Source: Fasciolopsis buskii (taxonomy: Eukaryota; Platyhelminthes; Trematoda; Plagiorchiida; Fasciolidae). From it: DNA of 64,000 nucleotides. A program made the translations under genes and the position numbers. The stretch is from contig LUCM01004946.1 of the NCBI GenBank assembly GCA_008360955.1, forward strand, positions 1 to 64,000, read 5' to 3'. Below the pieces are notes generated by a model that saw only the letters and a program-made list of their open reading frames with translations, made no database searches and was not told the DNA's origin. Numbering within the stretch: position 1 is the stretch's first letter; each line of letters opens with the position of its first letter. Below are positions 39,601 to 50,984 of this stretch, one piece after another.

Positions 39601-41534
39601 TCAGTTGCTTTGCTGATGCGCAAGAGAGAAAACATCGTGAGTTTTTCCGAAGCCCCTTAACAAGTGAGACTAAGGAAGTCACGAAAATACTACAGGGGCA
39701 CAGATGCAGTTTGCATTTCATTGTTCCCCACTGACCGTTGATCTGTTGAACGAGATCGAAAAAGCAGAATGTTCAACAGCAAAAAGGTGATCACCGCAAG
39801 CCAATCAGATAACACTGCGTGAAGTCGGGCGTCTGAAAATTGTGATCAGCAACTTTCTCAGTCATCGGCAGCCATGACGTGAAGTACAAAATTCTGCGGC
39901 ATACTCGATAACCCCTGTCTGATGTGGTTCTACTCATAGGACTGATTAATGTAATTAACCTAATGGGAATTCATTTGCCCACTGAAGGACGGGACATTCT
40001 TTCGTGATATGCTTCAAGGTTCGCAATACCGAATACAATCTCCTTACTTAGAGGTTAATCAATAATCGATCATCGGAAGCCGTCATCCGTTTGCCATTGC
40101 TCGACGTACTAATGATGAGCGAGGCCGAAATTTACTCTGAGTCTGATTTTACAATCAAATCTAATAACGATGTTTTCTTTGCATTTTGCTAGTAAAATTT
40201 CATTGTTCGAAATTTCGGGATCTCAATGCTTGCATGTGCAGTTATTGGCGCATGATCACCAACTGAGGTTTGCGTTTATCCTTCACGACCTTTATGGTCT
40301 CTTATTGATAAAAAGGCATTAGTCCTTGGCTGCGGAAAGCTGAACACAACAACGATGTTATTTATATTCTTTTCGGTTGGAAATTATGCTAACTATCACA
40401 CAGACAGTCTATGCTTCCATCACCTTAGAGTTAAAGGTTTTTGACCGTTATCCTTACTGAGTTCAATAAATTACACTGCTGATTGTTTATTTGTCCTGTG
40501 AAATTTAAGCAAATTATATATTCCCTCATTTTATTGTTTTTGCATTACCTAGATAGACGGTACTATGTATCCTTCGTTTACAGCAAATCCAATGATCTTT
40601 TACCTACCAGTTGTATTTAGCATGAAACAAAGTACTAAATCAAAAATCAAAACTTCTGACTCTTTAGACGACCTTTTTCAAGTTCATTTTGAGGTTTCCC
40701 ATAATATGTGGTAGTTTCCCTACTATTGGCTGGAAAGAAATTGAACTCAATCGCAAATTAGTTCAAGTTTTGTAGAGGTTATCATTTTATGGCAGGCTTA
40801 GAATGGAAAGTGCTCTTTTATTATGACGGTCTGGCACACGGTCATTCTCAACATGATTTGATTTTGCATACACTTCAGTTAATTTCTCTATGTAATACAA
40901 CAAACAACAAGCCGCAGACACTGCGATTGCAATTATTTTCTAAACTGCGTACGAACTGTTTCTGGTGATCGTTGCAAAACGTCCATCGAATTTAATGTTA
41001 TACATTTCTCTGAACTCATCGCCTATACGAGCGAATGCTAGGTGAGATTCAAAAAAAGCAAAATGGTTATTTCATTTCTGTTCTTGACCATATTTTGGCA
41101 AACCGGAAACCGTCTGATCAGTCGTCTGAGCCATCAAATACTCTTTTTCATAACCGTATTAAAACATGACATCCCAGGGATGTTTGTGTTTTTCTATATT
41201 TCATGAATAGGCTTACCATCTAAGTCCTTTTATGTATTTCACACGGAAAAATTGGAATTCAAGATCACAGTGTCATAATTACGATAACCTTCTTTTATGA
41301 CTGTTGAGGTGAATGCGAGCAAATGATCGGAATCCAATTTTGGACCAGGAACATGTAGTTATAAAGATCAGAACTGGTAACAATTTGGACAATTATTCAT
41401 GAAAGAAAGATTTTTGTATATCTGCAGCCAGTAAGATATAGATTTGCAAAACACCATGCAATATTTGTAATCGTATTTGTCCAAGGAGTCCATTTTACCG
41501 AAGATTTCGGGAATCCAAACTGAGAACATCGTAA

Positions 41535-42600
41535 ATGATCTCCTTGGATGCACGTTCACTAATGATCAATGCACATTCAACTGAAACAGTAAACTTCATC
41601 CGTGAAATTGTGTTGACGGGAGAAGAAAAAATCAAGTATCCTAAAAGACAGTTTGAGATAACTTGTTCTACTGCCTTTATTTGCGACACAGAGATGAAAT
41701 TGCCACGGGTTTTCACTAAAGATCTATTCTTGCTATTATTTCTCTAGGAAAGATAGAGCAAAATCGTTACGCAAAATCATTAGCCATGTCAACCGCTTCT
41801 ACGTGTATGCTGATGACATTCTTGTCTCCGATAAAACCACTTGGTTTTTATTGCACATCAGCTCAATGAAGTTGATCTTTCTACTAATTTCACCGGGAGA
41901 GCTTAGCAAATAAAACTGTTTTTCCTTTCAGAATGTTTAATTAACAAGCCGTTTTGTCCACTCCCTTCAAATAAAAGTGTAAGTATCAGTAGAGAGATGC
42001 TCACAGTTTGTATTCTTTTGGCAAAGTCATAATGTAATTTGTTGCTTTTAAGACAGGGACTGGGTGAATCTGGTCATCAGACACCCAAGGCGATCTCGCA
42101 CATCGAAATGACCCTGGTTACTAGGCACCCAGAGAGGAATATCAATCAGAACTCGGACAGACAAAAAATCCAGACATTTTGGGAAAAGAAAATTTTAATC
42201 AGAGACCAAATAAAAATAGAAGTCACGATCAAAGGCACCGGAAGAAGGGGCCTTAGCAGGATGTTCTGGATATCATCTGTAATTTAGTACCAGACCAAGG
42301 ACAAGCTCACCATTCTGAATTTACATTTGGTCACTTATCAATTCAAATGCGTCTGTGATGATGTATATCTGGATCTCACTACTAAGATGGTCTCAAAACG
42401 CCCCAGAAGCATCATTCACGCTGGTATCTGAAAAGAAGTGGTGAAGCCATGGTGAGTTTCATTGCAGAAACCGGTCACTCGGTTGGCATTCAGTCAGCCT
42501 TCGCAGCAATTTATCATCTTCCACAACGCACACGAAAAGGGGTTAGGCTTCGGCTCTCGAAAGCTTTGTGAGATGTCATCATTCGTCTTTGGTAAACCGA
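41535..42600 (+). mobile_element. Decayed Penelope-like retroelement with RT and GIY-YIG-type endonuclease (left arm)
   Basis: Several frames together follow a Penelope-like polymerase. The RT begins with MISLDARSL (family pattern MVSLDVxSLFT), followed by ETVNFIREIV. The central AMGSPLGP block is missing. The catalytic YADD is intact at 41806-41817 (YADDILV), followed by HQLNEVDLSTNFT. After a divergent linker come the endonuclease signatures: YQFKCVCDD at about 42334-42360, then ETGHSVGIQSAFAAIYHLP near 42464-42523 and a basic RTRKGVRLRL stretch. This is the expected order in PLEs that carry a C-terminal GIY-YIG nuclease, which makes the nick that primes insertion. Stops, frame changes and the lost block make it inactive. 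Minus-strand open frames here are antisense shadows. Confidence 0.78.
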
Positions 42601-44478
42601 ATTCCGTGGCCTAACCACGGTGAAACTACGCGTGAGGGTGACGATGACTCCACCTGTTCACCATCATGTGGTGAAGTTTAACTCAGTTACCTAATCAGTA
42701 AGCCAAAAATGAAACAGATTGATCGTCTTCTCTGTTCGTTACCGCAAGCTCTACCAAAGATAAAAAGAATGGACTGGCATGAGAGTAAAATTACCAGCAA
42801 GCATTTTTGCTTAAAACGTAATCTAAGATATAGGTTATTGGTGTCGTGGACCATCAAACTGATGAAATACTGTGTTTGTGAGAAGACATCCATGGTAGCG
42901 AATCAGTAGAAACCGCTTTTCGGAAGGAAAATGACTTCGCAGTTGCTATGCAACATCCCTGATCACTCAAAAGTTTGAAGTAACCAAAAATGTAACTTTT
43001 GGTTCGGAATTTATTACTGGCTAAATCTTACCAACCCACCTCTCCTTTTCAATCAGCTAATCGTCCCAGTGACTGAATCGCCTAATTTGACCTTAAACAT
43101 TGGGATATAACGGTATGCTTATTTATCTTTAATCCCAAAATTGTTTATTTGCAGTCGTTCGTTTCTGACAAATAGCATAAGCAATCCTGTGTTACATTAA
43201 CAGAACGCATACGAAATTGTGTTACCTGGACTTTTTCACGTGAGAATTTATTGATATGCGTGTCAAGTGAAAGTGGAAAAAGTATTTCTTCTCATTTCAT
43301 CATAGTTTTCACGTTCATCATTTCTAATATAATAGAAAGGTAAAAAAACTATCAAAATCATTTTATAAGAATAGAAAGATGCACAATCTACATTGGTGCA
43401 AACTTTAAATTTTGCAAGCTGATTCCCATTTCAAAAAACGATTGCAAAGTATTTTGACATCACTATGCTTGTAATACAATGGAGACCAAATGAGACAAAT
43501 AGCAGTGTTTGGACAATCGGAATTAAGTTGAAAATACCTGAGTAAATAAGGCGGAAGCAAAAGGCGATTTTCTGGCAATAAATGACGCTTTTCTTTCCAA
43601 TTCTCAATCATCATGGACGGATTAAAAATTAAACATTTAGAGCAGCATTCACGATCCTGTCTGGGCCAGTATTATTGGCTGATTTTCGTTGACAGACATT
43701 AGAGGCTAATGGATACAATGCGGATGAGGAGAAGCCGTTTTGTTCTGTCCACTGAGTAGCCTGACTCAGTCGGCCAGCAACACTTTTCCCCAGAAATCGA
43801 ACTACATTCGTCAGGCAAAAATGGTCTGATCACAGTCCGTTCGGGTAAATTAACAAAATTGGAGAGTAGCCCACTTGAGTTGTGATGCCAGCTATTTTGA
43901 TGCAATGTGTAACGCCGACGAAAAACGCAGCTAACCAAATGACATATCTTTTGACATATTATTGCCGTTGATTTACACATATTCAATCAAAATAGATTTA
44001 TTCGGCCTCCTTTTTGTTCTTATCTAAGTTGTGGTACTGAAATGTTTGCCAGAACTAGACGTTTATTGGTTTGAAACTAAGTCACATTGTTTTCTTTGGT
44101 AAATCACAATTCGGGTGTCCAAAACATGGGACCATTTATACTGATGCACGGATATCAACGCCAGAAACCAGAGAATAATTTAGGCCGCTGGGGTAAGTTT
44201 CATTGAAATGGGCACCCGCCAAATTAACTTTCAAGAAACAGTCCACAATGTACTCGTTGTTCCTTGTGAAATTGTTTTCGGAAGCTTCGATCTGTTACAC
44301 GTTATTTGCAGAAGTTCCTTCGTTCGGCCACTCACGCTTTCAAAGGTATTTATATCTGAACAATGTGAACACTAAAAACTTGTCAGAATCGGGAAAGTTA
44401 TCCGTGCCGTCTGATCAATTTTTCCTCCGGGGTGCTCTTTAGTGAAGTAATGCAGTAACAAAAACAATAGCAATAAAA

Positions 44479-44512
44479 ATAATAGTAATAATAATAATTA
44501 TAATAATAATAA
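44479..44512. repeat. (AAT)n microsatellite (left arm)
   Basis: Imperfect AAT/TAA tract inside an A-rich stretch. The mirrored tract at 53329-53362 has exactly the same length and the same interruptions. Confidence 0.9.
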
Positions 44513-45080
44513 CACTGAGCAGCAAGATTCATTCAAGCTGTTATAGCTGTGCGGGAAATGTTACTTCTTTGGATAAGCTGATTTAGCCCCCAGTGGCCTC
44601 AGAGGAAAAAAAAGATGGATTTGTGTAGGCAAAACCGTTTAAAACAGTTTTAAAAGAGAGTATATGAAAATCTTGTTTAATTTACATTACCGAAAGTCCG
44701 CAATCACCGTAGACTGTTATTCAGTTGGAGGGGGAACAACCATGCATTGCACGTTGTTCGTTTTTATTTAACCAGCTATCCAATCGATATACTACCTAAA
44801 TTTTGCATCATATTTAATAGAAACATGGTGACACGCTGCTGCCGAATACAAATACAACAGAGAAGACAAAAACAACAAGAAAACCAACTTTTTGCTTCAA
44901 CAGTAAATAGTTCGTGAGTCTTTGCTTTTGATGTTTGCAATGGGGCATGGTTTTAACGGACGATTCATTTCTTTCGATTCTGAGCAGTGCTTTTCAACGT
45001 CTCCAACAAACCTCATTTCTTCGGATCAAACCAATAGGGTGGAAACACTAACCAGTAAAACAGCCGAAGCTAACTGCACC

Positions 45081-45501
45081 ATTTCCCGCAGTATAGAGTG
45101 TCCGACCTACCAAAGGAGATGTAGAGTTGTTACCTCATTTTGGAGACAGCAGCCTGCACCCCAAAATAAGACGTTGCATCTCGAAATTGATCAGCACTAA
45201 CCGACTCGAGCAAGGCTTTTGATACTTCGGTGGTTGAATGGCGATAGTTACCGGACATGTTCTAACGGAGGAGGCCAGGCATCATAACCGTAAAGTGGAA
45301 CGTTGGGCGTTGTGCACTCATGGGGTGGCCGGATGTCACGATGGCTCCACAGGTGTTCCTGGCTGACGAGAGTTACTCTAGCTTTCCCAGTTCGTGAAGT
45401 GATCTCGCCAACATCTCGAACAGCAGTAATAACACTGTCGAGATACTCACAGCTATTGACTATCTTTCGCGAACCACCAAAGTGGGTGAGTGCCGGCACA
45501 T
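45081..45501 (-). mobile_element. RTE-like LINE remnant, C-terminal end of reverse transcriptase (left arm)
   Basis: On the minus strand the frame 45248-45499 and its continuation follow the end of trematode-type RTE polymerases: a tyrosine-leucine segment (CEYLDSV), then EITSRTGKARV (family EISxRIGKARxxFxxLxxLW), an HLWSHRDI block, GYDAWPPPLEHVR (family GxETWPLRxEDxRR), LSPFNHRS (family LxxFDHRCLRxI), ARVG and EVTTLHLLW.VGH (family LRWLGH). An in-frame stop follows EHVR and frames shift, so it is a fossil. The plus-strand frame 45303-45512 is antisense. It lies tail to head beside the CR1-like fragment, so the arm's inner end is a nest of old retroelements. Confidence 0.68.
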
Positions 45502-45974
45502 ACTATTTCTAGCCTTAAATAAGTGAGTTGTGATTTGGAGATCCAAAGCACAGTGAAACTGGATACTTTAACTGTCAAGCGGTACAAAAATTTCTGACTC
45601 GCATATACACTATCGCCTAGGAAAGCGGTAGTATAGTGTAATCCTAGACATATTATCTGTTCATGACAGGAGCTCAACTCCTTCGTCCAGCCGATCAGGA
45701 AAACGTGCTGCACAATATCATCTATGAAAAATGGGAAAAATGGCTATACAGGGCAGATATTCAGCACTCAACTAGCGATGCTGACGACAATATCTGGTCA
45801 TACACTCTAGCCTGACCTTGATTGTGATAGCATCATCCTCCGAGGACGACACTTCAGTCTCACGTATACAGTTCCCTGGCTAAAGATGTCATACAACAAA
45901 CAGATCGACAGAGGTAAAGGTTACTCGAACTTCCGAGGACATGAAGGCCACTTACCACCGGAGAGTGAGGAATG

Positions 45975-46365
45975 AATAGCCGCAACCCATGGTCTTTTCT
46001 ACTTCACAAACTGGAAACATTTGGTTGTCCGAAGTCCGTATTAACATGGCTGTCTGATTAATTTACAAATCCAACCCAGTGCACACGAATGGACGGTAAA
46101 ACTTCAAAACCGCTGATTAACAACTCAGGCTTGCTACAGAGTGCTAATCTTTCACCGTTTCTTTTCTCTACTCACATCAGCGACTTATCAACTAGCTCCC
46201 AATTGTCATCTGTTTAAGCATGTTGTTGATGTTACCTTCTCTCAAGCCGTTCCGAACAACGATAATTTTCAAAGGTTCTCCAACAACCTATCTTCTATTT
46301 ACGATTTATCTGCACCAGCTGGTTTAAATCTTAACATGTCTAAACGTTCCAAATGTCTGTTATCT
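45975..46365 (+). mobile_element. CR1/jockey-like LINE reverse transcriptase fragment, cut off at the arm edge (left arm)
   Basis: Plus-strand translation gives the middle of a non-LTR RT. LLHKLETFGCP is followed by a WLSD..TNPTQCT segment and SGLLQSANLSPFLF (family GVPQGSxLSPxLF). After a one-base frameshift comes HVVDVT in place of the catalytic YADD, then a region of the palm ending LNLNMSKRSKC. Loss of the Asp pair, stops and the frameshift make it dead. The homology ends exactly at the edge of the inverted repeat (46365). Past that point the sequence is unrelated to the rest of the RT, whereas the mirrored copy continues (50985-51866). This asymmetry marks the left arm as the truncated copy. 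Confidence 0.75.
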
Positions 46366-47100
46366 AGCTCTCGGGATGCTTAGACCTGGGAAAGAAAAGT
46401 GAAATTCTCTGACAAGTTCTATTCCACTTTCTTTAGAAGGAGTTGTTCAAAGACTACTGGACCAGTTTGTGCCCCCATGACATTCTCAGGCATGGCCCTC
46501 TCTGCGGCCGTGCCCGTCAGAAGGTTGATCTGTTGAAACAGGACTCAGGACGTGCTGGGATGTCTGTGTTTGGTGCTGACGTCGGAAGCCAACAAAAACG
46601 TACCCCAAAGTCCTTCTCCCTGAGTACAAGAGGTTACTGGTGGTTTTGAGTAGAACAGTCGTCAGCTAAACAGGTTTTCGCTGTCAAACGCAATGTTCTC
46701 TTGCCTGTGGTTTAGTCGAGGTTAGACAGCTTAAGGAAGTTTCCCATGGCGCCTCCATGTTCCATCTCTAATATACAATGAAAGTACTTGGTCTTGCAAC
46801 GTCTAAGTGGGTTTGTGTTTAGTTCACATCCCGTTACAAGCGTTGCTTCAATATACTCGCTACCATCCATGTGTCAAAATGCAACTACCCAGCAGAAATC
46901 CTCGGTGTGGCAACATTAGGGCCCAAGCCACAACTCACTAACTCAACAGAACACAAGGAATTCTTGATAAGAAACCAATGCTCATTTATTTAGTATTCGG
47001 GGTAATTCTAGCTTTTTAGCCAATGGGATTCAGAAGAGTGAATACTCAGTAGTGTCGCAAAGCTTATCACATTCGAAGTGATGCTTCATTGTGCTGTTTG

Positions 47101-47211
47101 TGTGAGGCTTGGATGCTAGCTGAAGAAGGACATGAGAAACAGGAACATGACTTGCTTCGGAGGTACTGCTATCGTACCGTTCAAAGAATGAGTTCAGAAA
47201 AAATCAGCTAG
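47101..47211 (+). mobile_element. Possible RTE/L1-like LINE C-terminal fragment
   Basis: A short plus-strand frame reads CEAWMLAEEG, then LLRRYCYRTVQRM and EKIS before a stop. This resembles the C/S-E-A/T-W-x-L ... RCYRxLxRI ... IS pattern near the end of RTE and L1-type polymerases. It is too short for a firm assignment. Confidence 0.35.
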
Positions 47212-50200
47212 AATCTGGCGTGTTTGATATGACAGTGGTCTTAGTTTCTTGGCAGGTAGTACTAGCCACATTGCAGTAACGAAATCTAACGGTTGTGGTA
47301 TATTTTAGGGAAACCTCTAGTAGGCCGAAAACCCACCACCCCAGCAAGACTGTCACTGCTTGTTCCCTGCCTCTTATTCAATTGGCCCCTTGCCACCTTA
47401 GTTACGGCTGAACATCAAAACGTTGGTCGTCCCGTTGCCTGCATTGATTCCCGGCTCATCCACACTCCGATCCATTGAAACCCCTACCTTGCTTTGGTAT
47501 ACGGCAGCATATAACCACCATCAGACCTCAATAAGAAAACGTTCGTTTACCTTCTCCATGATTTTAGTATAATTCATGTTTGCGTTTGGTTTCTAACTGG
47601 ATGTGACATTTCAGAATGCTGCAGGATGGAATGAGGCTACCAGTGCTTACAAATCTTTAGTTCCGTTCGGGGAATAAGGTACTGCTAAAACTGAACTCCT
47701 AACAAAGTTTGTTTCCTATTCATCACCTTTTGTGTTCTATTTTAGGCTTGCACTATGTTCAGTGCTTATAAACTTTGAGACAATTATTGTAGTTACTGCT
47801 GCTTCCGTTCCTGTTTTTTATAACGCATTGATTTCTATGCAAACCAGCAAAATTAAATACTATCATCTTGTTGGAGTTGAAACAAGGCAGTATTTGCCTT
47901 ATATATCAGAACGGGTAGATTTTCAGCCCTTAAAATCACATTTTTGGGTTAAGGACTAATGTTACCTTTGCAAAATCCTAATAAGAAAGTAAACATGGAA
48001 GCATGCTGACGTCCAACCTCCAAGCAAACTCGTGGTCCCGAAATTACCATTCTCATGATGAACAAAACTACTACTCCGCAAGATAAGAGAATTACACCAT
48101 TCCGGTTTGTGGGAAAACAGGTATTTGGACATTTAGTGTGTAAACGATTTTGGTACAGCCTTCTTGCACTGCGTAAAAGGCAGGGGTTTGAAAAAGAGAA
48201 GTTTCGAAGTGAAACTGTCCGGAGTAGCAACGCCTTTTTACCCAGGTGTCAAAAAGCGCAGAATTGCGCATGCTGATACATCTAGAAACGTGTTTTTATA
48301 TATCTAGATAACAGATGAATGTCCGGTTTCCTTAAGCTATGAAAACCTACCGGGTGACTGCAAAACCGGTGGCAGTTGATGCAATTGCTCACAAACTCTA
48401 AGATGCATTCATGAGGTACGGAGGGATCAGACAGCTTAAGGGAGGAAAAAGGTTTTTAACTCCGCAAATTACTTTATTGACTTTTAGAAATCAAGTAAGG
48501 CTGTGGGAAAATAAAGCGCTAATTTATTTCAGCGCCGAAGAAGACAGAATTTATATGTTGTTCACGGAAAAGAGAACGGAAGCTACTAGAAATATTTTGG
48601 TTCGGCATTGATGTGTCATGACAGCCGGTTGCATTGAAATTCGGAGAACTATGCAAACACTATTTTCCAATGTCGTCTAATCTTTGAATAATAGAAGTGA
48701 CCTCAGGACTATAAAGCTCACATCAAAGGATAACACCCGCATATTTACGAACAGCAAGCGATTGCTGAATAGGTAATTGATTTTGGTATAAGAAAAATAA
48801 GTTGGGCGAATGGATAGCACCCTGCAAAACAAATAGTCCAGAGCATACAATTCCAATGAATGACGTCAAATGACCGCTTATGGAGGTGTCATTAAGAATG
48901 AGTCTGCCTAAGTTTCGGTCAACTTTTAGTTTGAATAAAAGGATAACCGTGCACACTGTTGTATCCCGAAAATAATTCCCTAAACACTATACATATTTTG
49001 TCTAAAATAGATGTAATTTAATGCACAGAGTATGCTGCAACGTCAAACTGAGGTCTGTACGGTCAGTATATGTAGAGTGATAGATACCTTATGCATCGTT
49101 CTTAAGGATCACATGTAACAATAAGATCTCCCACATCTTTAACAGCACAAATGTGTGAAGTCGAGCTGTACGTACCAGGCGCATTTGAAATAGGAGCTGC
49201 CTTTCCGAGTCTTCATGTCGGGCATCTTCCAGCTTTATAGATAACTATTAAAATATTTACTGCTGAACCGGACAAGGCACCCGGGCATACATTTAGCCCA
49301 ACCAAACTAAAGCATCGGAGCCTGAGGCTTTACAGTTCTTGTCCCTGGCCGCTTCCGAACAAAGATGACTTCGATCTGAAGTGGCTCAGCAGTGCATCTG
49401 CTAACCGGAAAACGTATCCCGAAACACGAAAAGAAAATTGTTGCGGAGTTCTTCGAATTCAGATTAACGGCTAATCAGCTAGGAATTGTTGCCACAGGGC
49501 ATTTCGATGGCATGCCATGCATCTTGACACCCAGACTTCCCCAAGATGGCATCCACTTGTAGCTTGTTCTGGTGTTCGATTTAACATTGTATTAGCTTAG
49601 TTGTCAGATTTCCCTACAGTATCCGTCTTTTCTTGCAAGTTTGTTCTTTCTTGCATCATAATTGCTCAAGCAAGAAGAGTAGAATTTAGTTGAAAAATAC
49701 GACGAAAATAATTGATTTTACAACAGTTTGGAATACTGCTGGATTTTTAGCGAAGTAGTTTGTCTGTTTGACACTTCACAATGCAGTGATTCTTTTTGTT
49801 TACATTTGACTGAGCAAATTTTCAGAATGCAGTGAACTGAACTGCTCAGCGATGCATGCTTTTGGACTACAAATAGTTCTGTTGTGTCCATGAAAACAAA
49901 AACTAAACAGCCATCATTCCTGATGGGAATGTAGAAAACCTTTTCAAGCGGATTGTTTTAAGAACAACTGTGACAAATATGTTGGGATTATTACCAAACA
50001 CACGGAAGGTATCGTTAACATTTGATATTACTGAAGTTGAGTCCTTGATGTTCTATGAGCTTGGTAACCGTATTTTTCTGAATTTCCGCATGTTGTATCG
50101 AAGATCATTGATCGAAGTTCACTCAAGATATATGATTCGCATTTGATAACACGACGGCTTTAGTTTTCAGTCGAAGATTCGTAAGCCAAATGGGCCATTT

Positions 50201-50608
50201 AGCTCCAGCGTGCTTTTACGTAATGATTACTCCGCCAAAACAATCTAAAAGCCTTTTGGTGCGACCGAATGCATGCACATAGTCTTTCAATATGTTCACT
50301 TCCATTTGCTTCATCCTCTTAAAGCTAAGACCCATACGATTTGACAATTCCAGCGATTTTATATTTTCTGTGCTGATTGCAGCATGATCGTTGATTTGAT
50401 TCCAGCAATTAAAACACATTATTTGAAAACATTACAAGCACTTGGGATTTTTCAGCAAGGCAGCCTTTAATAGCAAACCGGAATCACGTGACTGATTTGA
50501 ATGTAGGCATGTGGCAAACCATGTTTATCAAGTCATTTTATGTCCACAACCGTTTCGTTTGTGTTCTTGTACCTTAAAGAACGGACACCGAATTTTAGTT
50601 GCGTTAAT

Positions 50609-50760
50609 TTACGCTAACAAAATCAGAGACTCATGGAAGGGAAAGACATCTGCTACCTCCAGATGGAGTTCAGGCAGCATAAAATCACCAGTTATTATGA
50701 AAAATAGAAAAAACACCAAACGACTATGTCTGCAAAGTAACGGGTTCTGTACTGACCAAA
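50609..50760 (-). mobile_element. Possible LINE AP-endonuclease fragment
   Basis: In a minus-strand open frame (50609-50872) the run FIITGDFMLPELHLE resembles the GDFNLPxIxW motif of the apurinic endonuclease domain of CR1/jockey-type LINEs, followed by a plausible FHESLILLA helix. It lies downstream of the CR1-like RT end on the same strand. That is the wrong order for one element, so it would be a separate insertion. Confidence 0.35.
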
Positions 50761-50984
50761 GGAGGTCCAACAACGCAGTTTGTCTAGTGTTGTATAGAGT
50801 TTTGCGTAAAAATATTGTCACATTTAATTCAAAATACGCGGTGGAAAATAAGTAACAGTTAACACTCAGCACCTTGCAAAAATGTAATAAAAACTCATTA
50901 AAGAATGATCTGAGTACATTATGGTAGGTTGCTCAGGAAGTCAGCTGAAACATGGTCATGAATTGGCAAAATACAAGCTAATTG

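Larger units (their letters stand above)
33841..46365 (+). repeat. Left arm of a giant inverted repeat (palindrome)
   Basis: Reverse complement of 51476-64000, with partner coordinates summing to 97841 throughout. Row-by-row comparison over 12,525 bp found five mismatches (40839 C/T, 45655 A/G, 46002 C/G, 46131 T/G, 46357 C/A, given as left base and the right copy read in the same sense) and no gap. The inner end is exact: the arms share ..TGTTATCT up to 46365 and differ from 46366. The outer end is not reached, because 33841 pairs with the last base of the window. Content: a Penelope-like relic, an (AAT)n tract, RTE-like and CR1-like LINE remnants, one weak candidate exon, and otherwise AT-rich sequence with no defensible gene. 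Interpretations are a recent inverted duplication, a gene-conversion-maintained palindrome or an assembly fold-back. Confidence 0.97.

Noticed and set aside
42604..42620. Hairpin CCGTGG-CCTAA-CCACGG as a terminator-like structure
   Set aside because: Six-base stem at the decayed end of the PLE, with no gene to terminate. Bacterial-type terminators do not apply to this genome.
45303..45512. Plus-strand 69-codon frame with a fairly regular composition
   Set aside because: It is antisense to the RTE-like RT remnant on the minus strand, which explains its openness.
46131..46357. Using the mismatched bases alone to decide which arm is ancestral
   Set aside because: Compared with LINE consensus residues the signal is mixed. 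The right copy has the usual Val at 46131's partner, while the left has the more usual Leu at 46002 and 46357. The continuity of the RT across the right edge is the better evidence.
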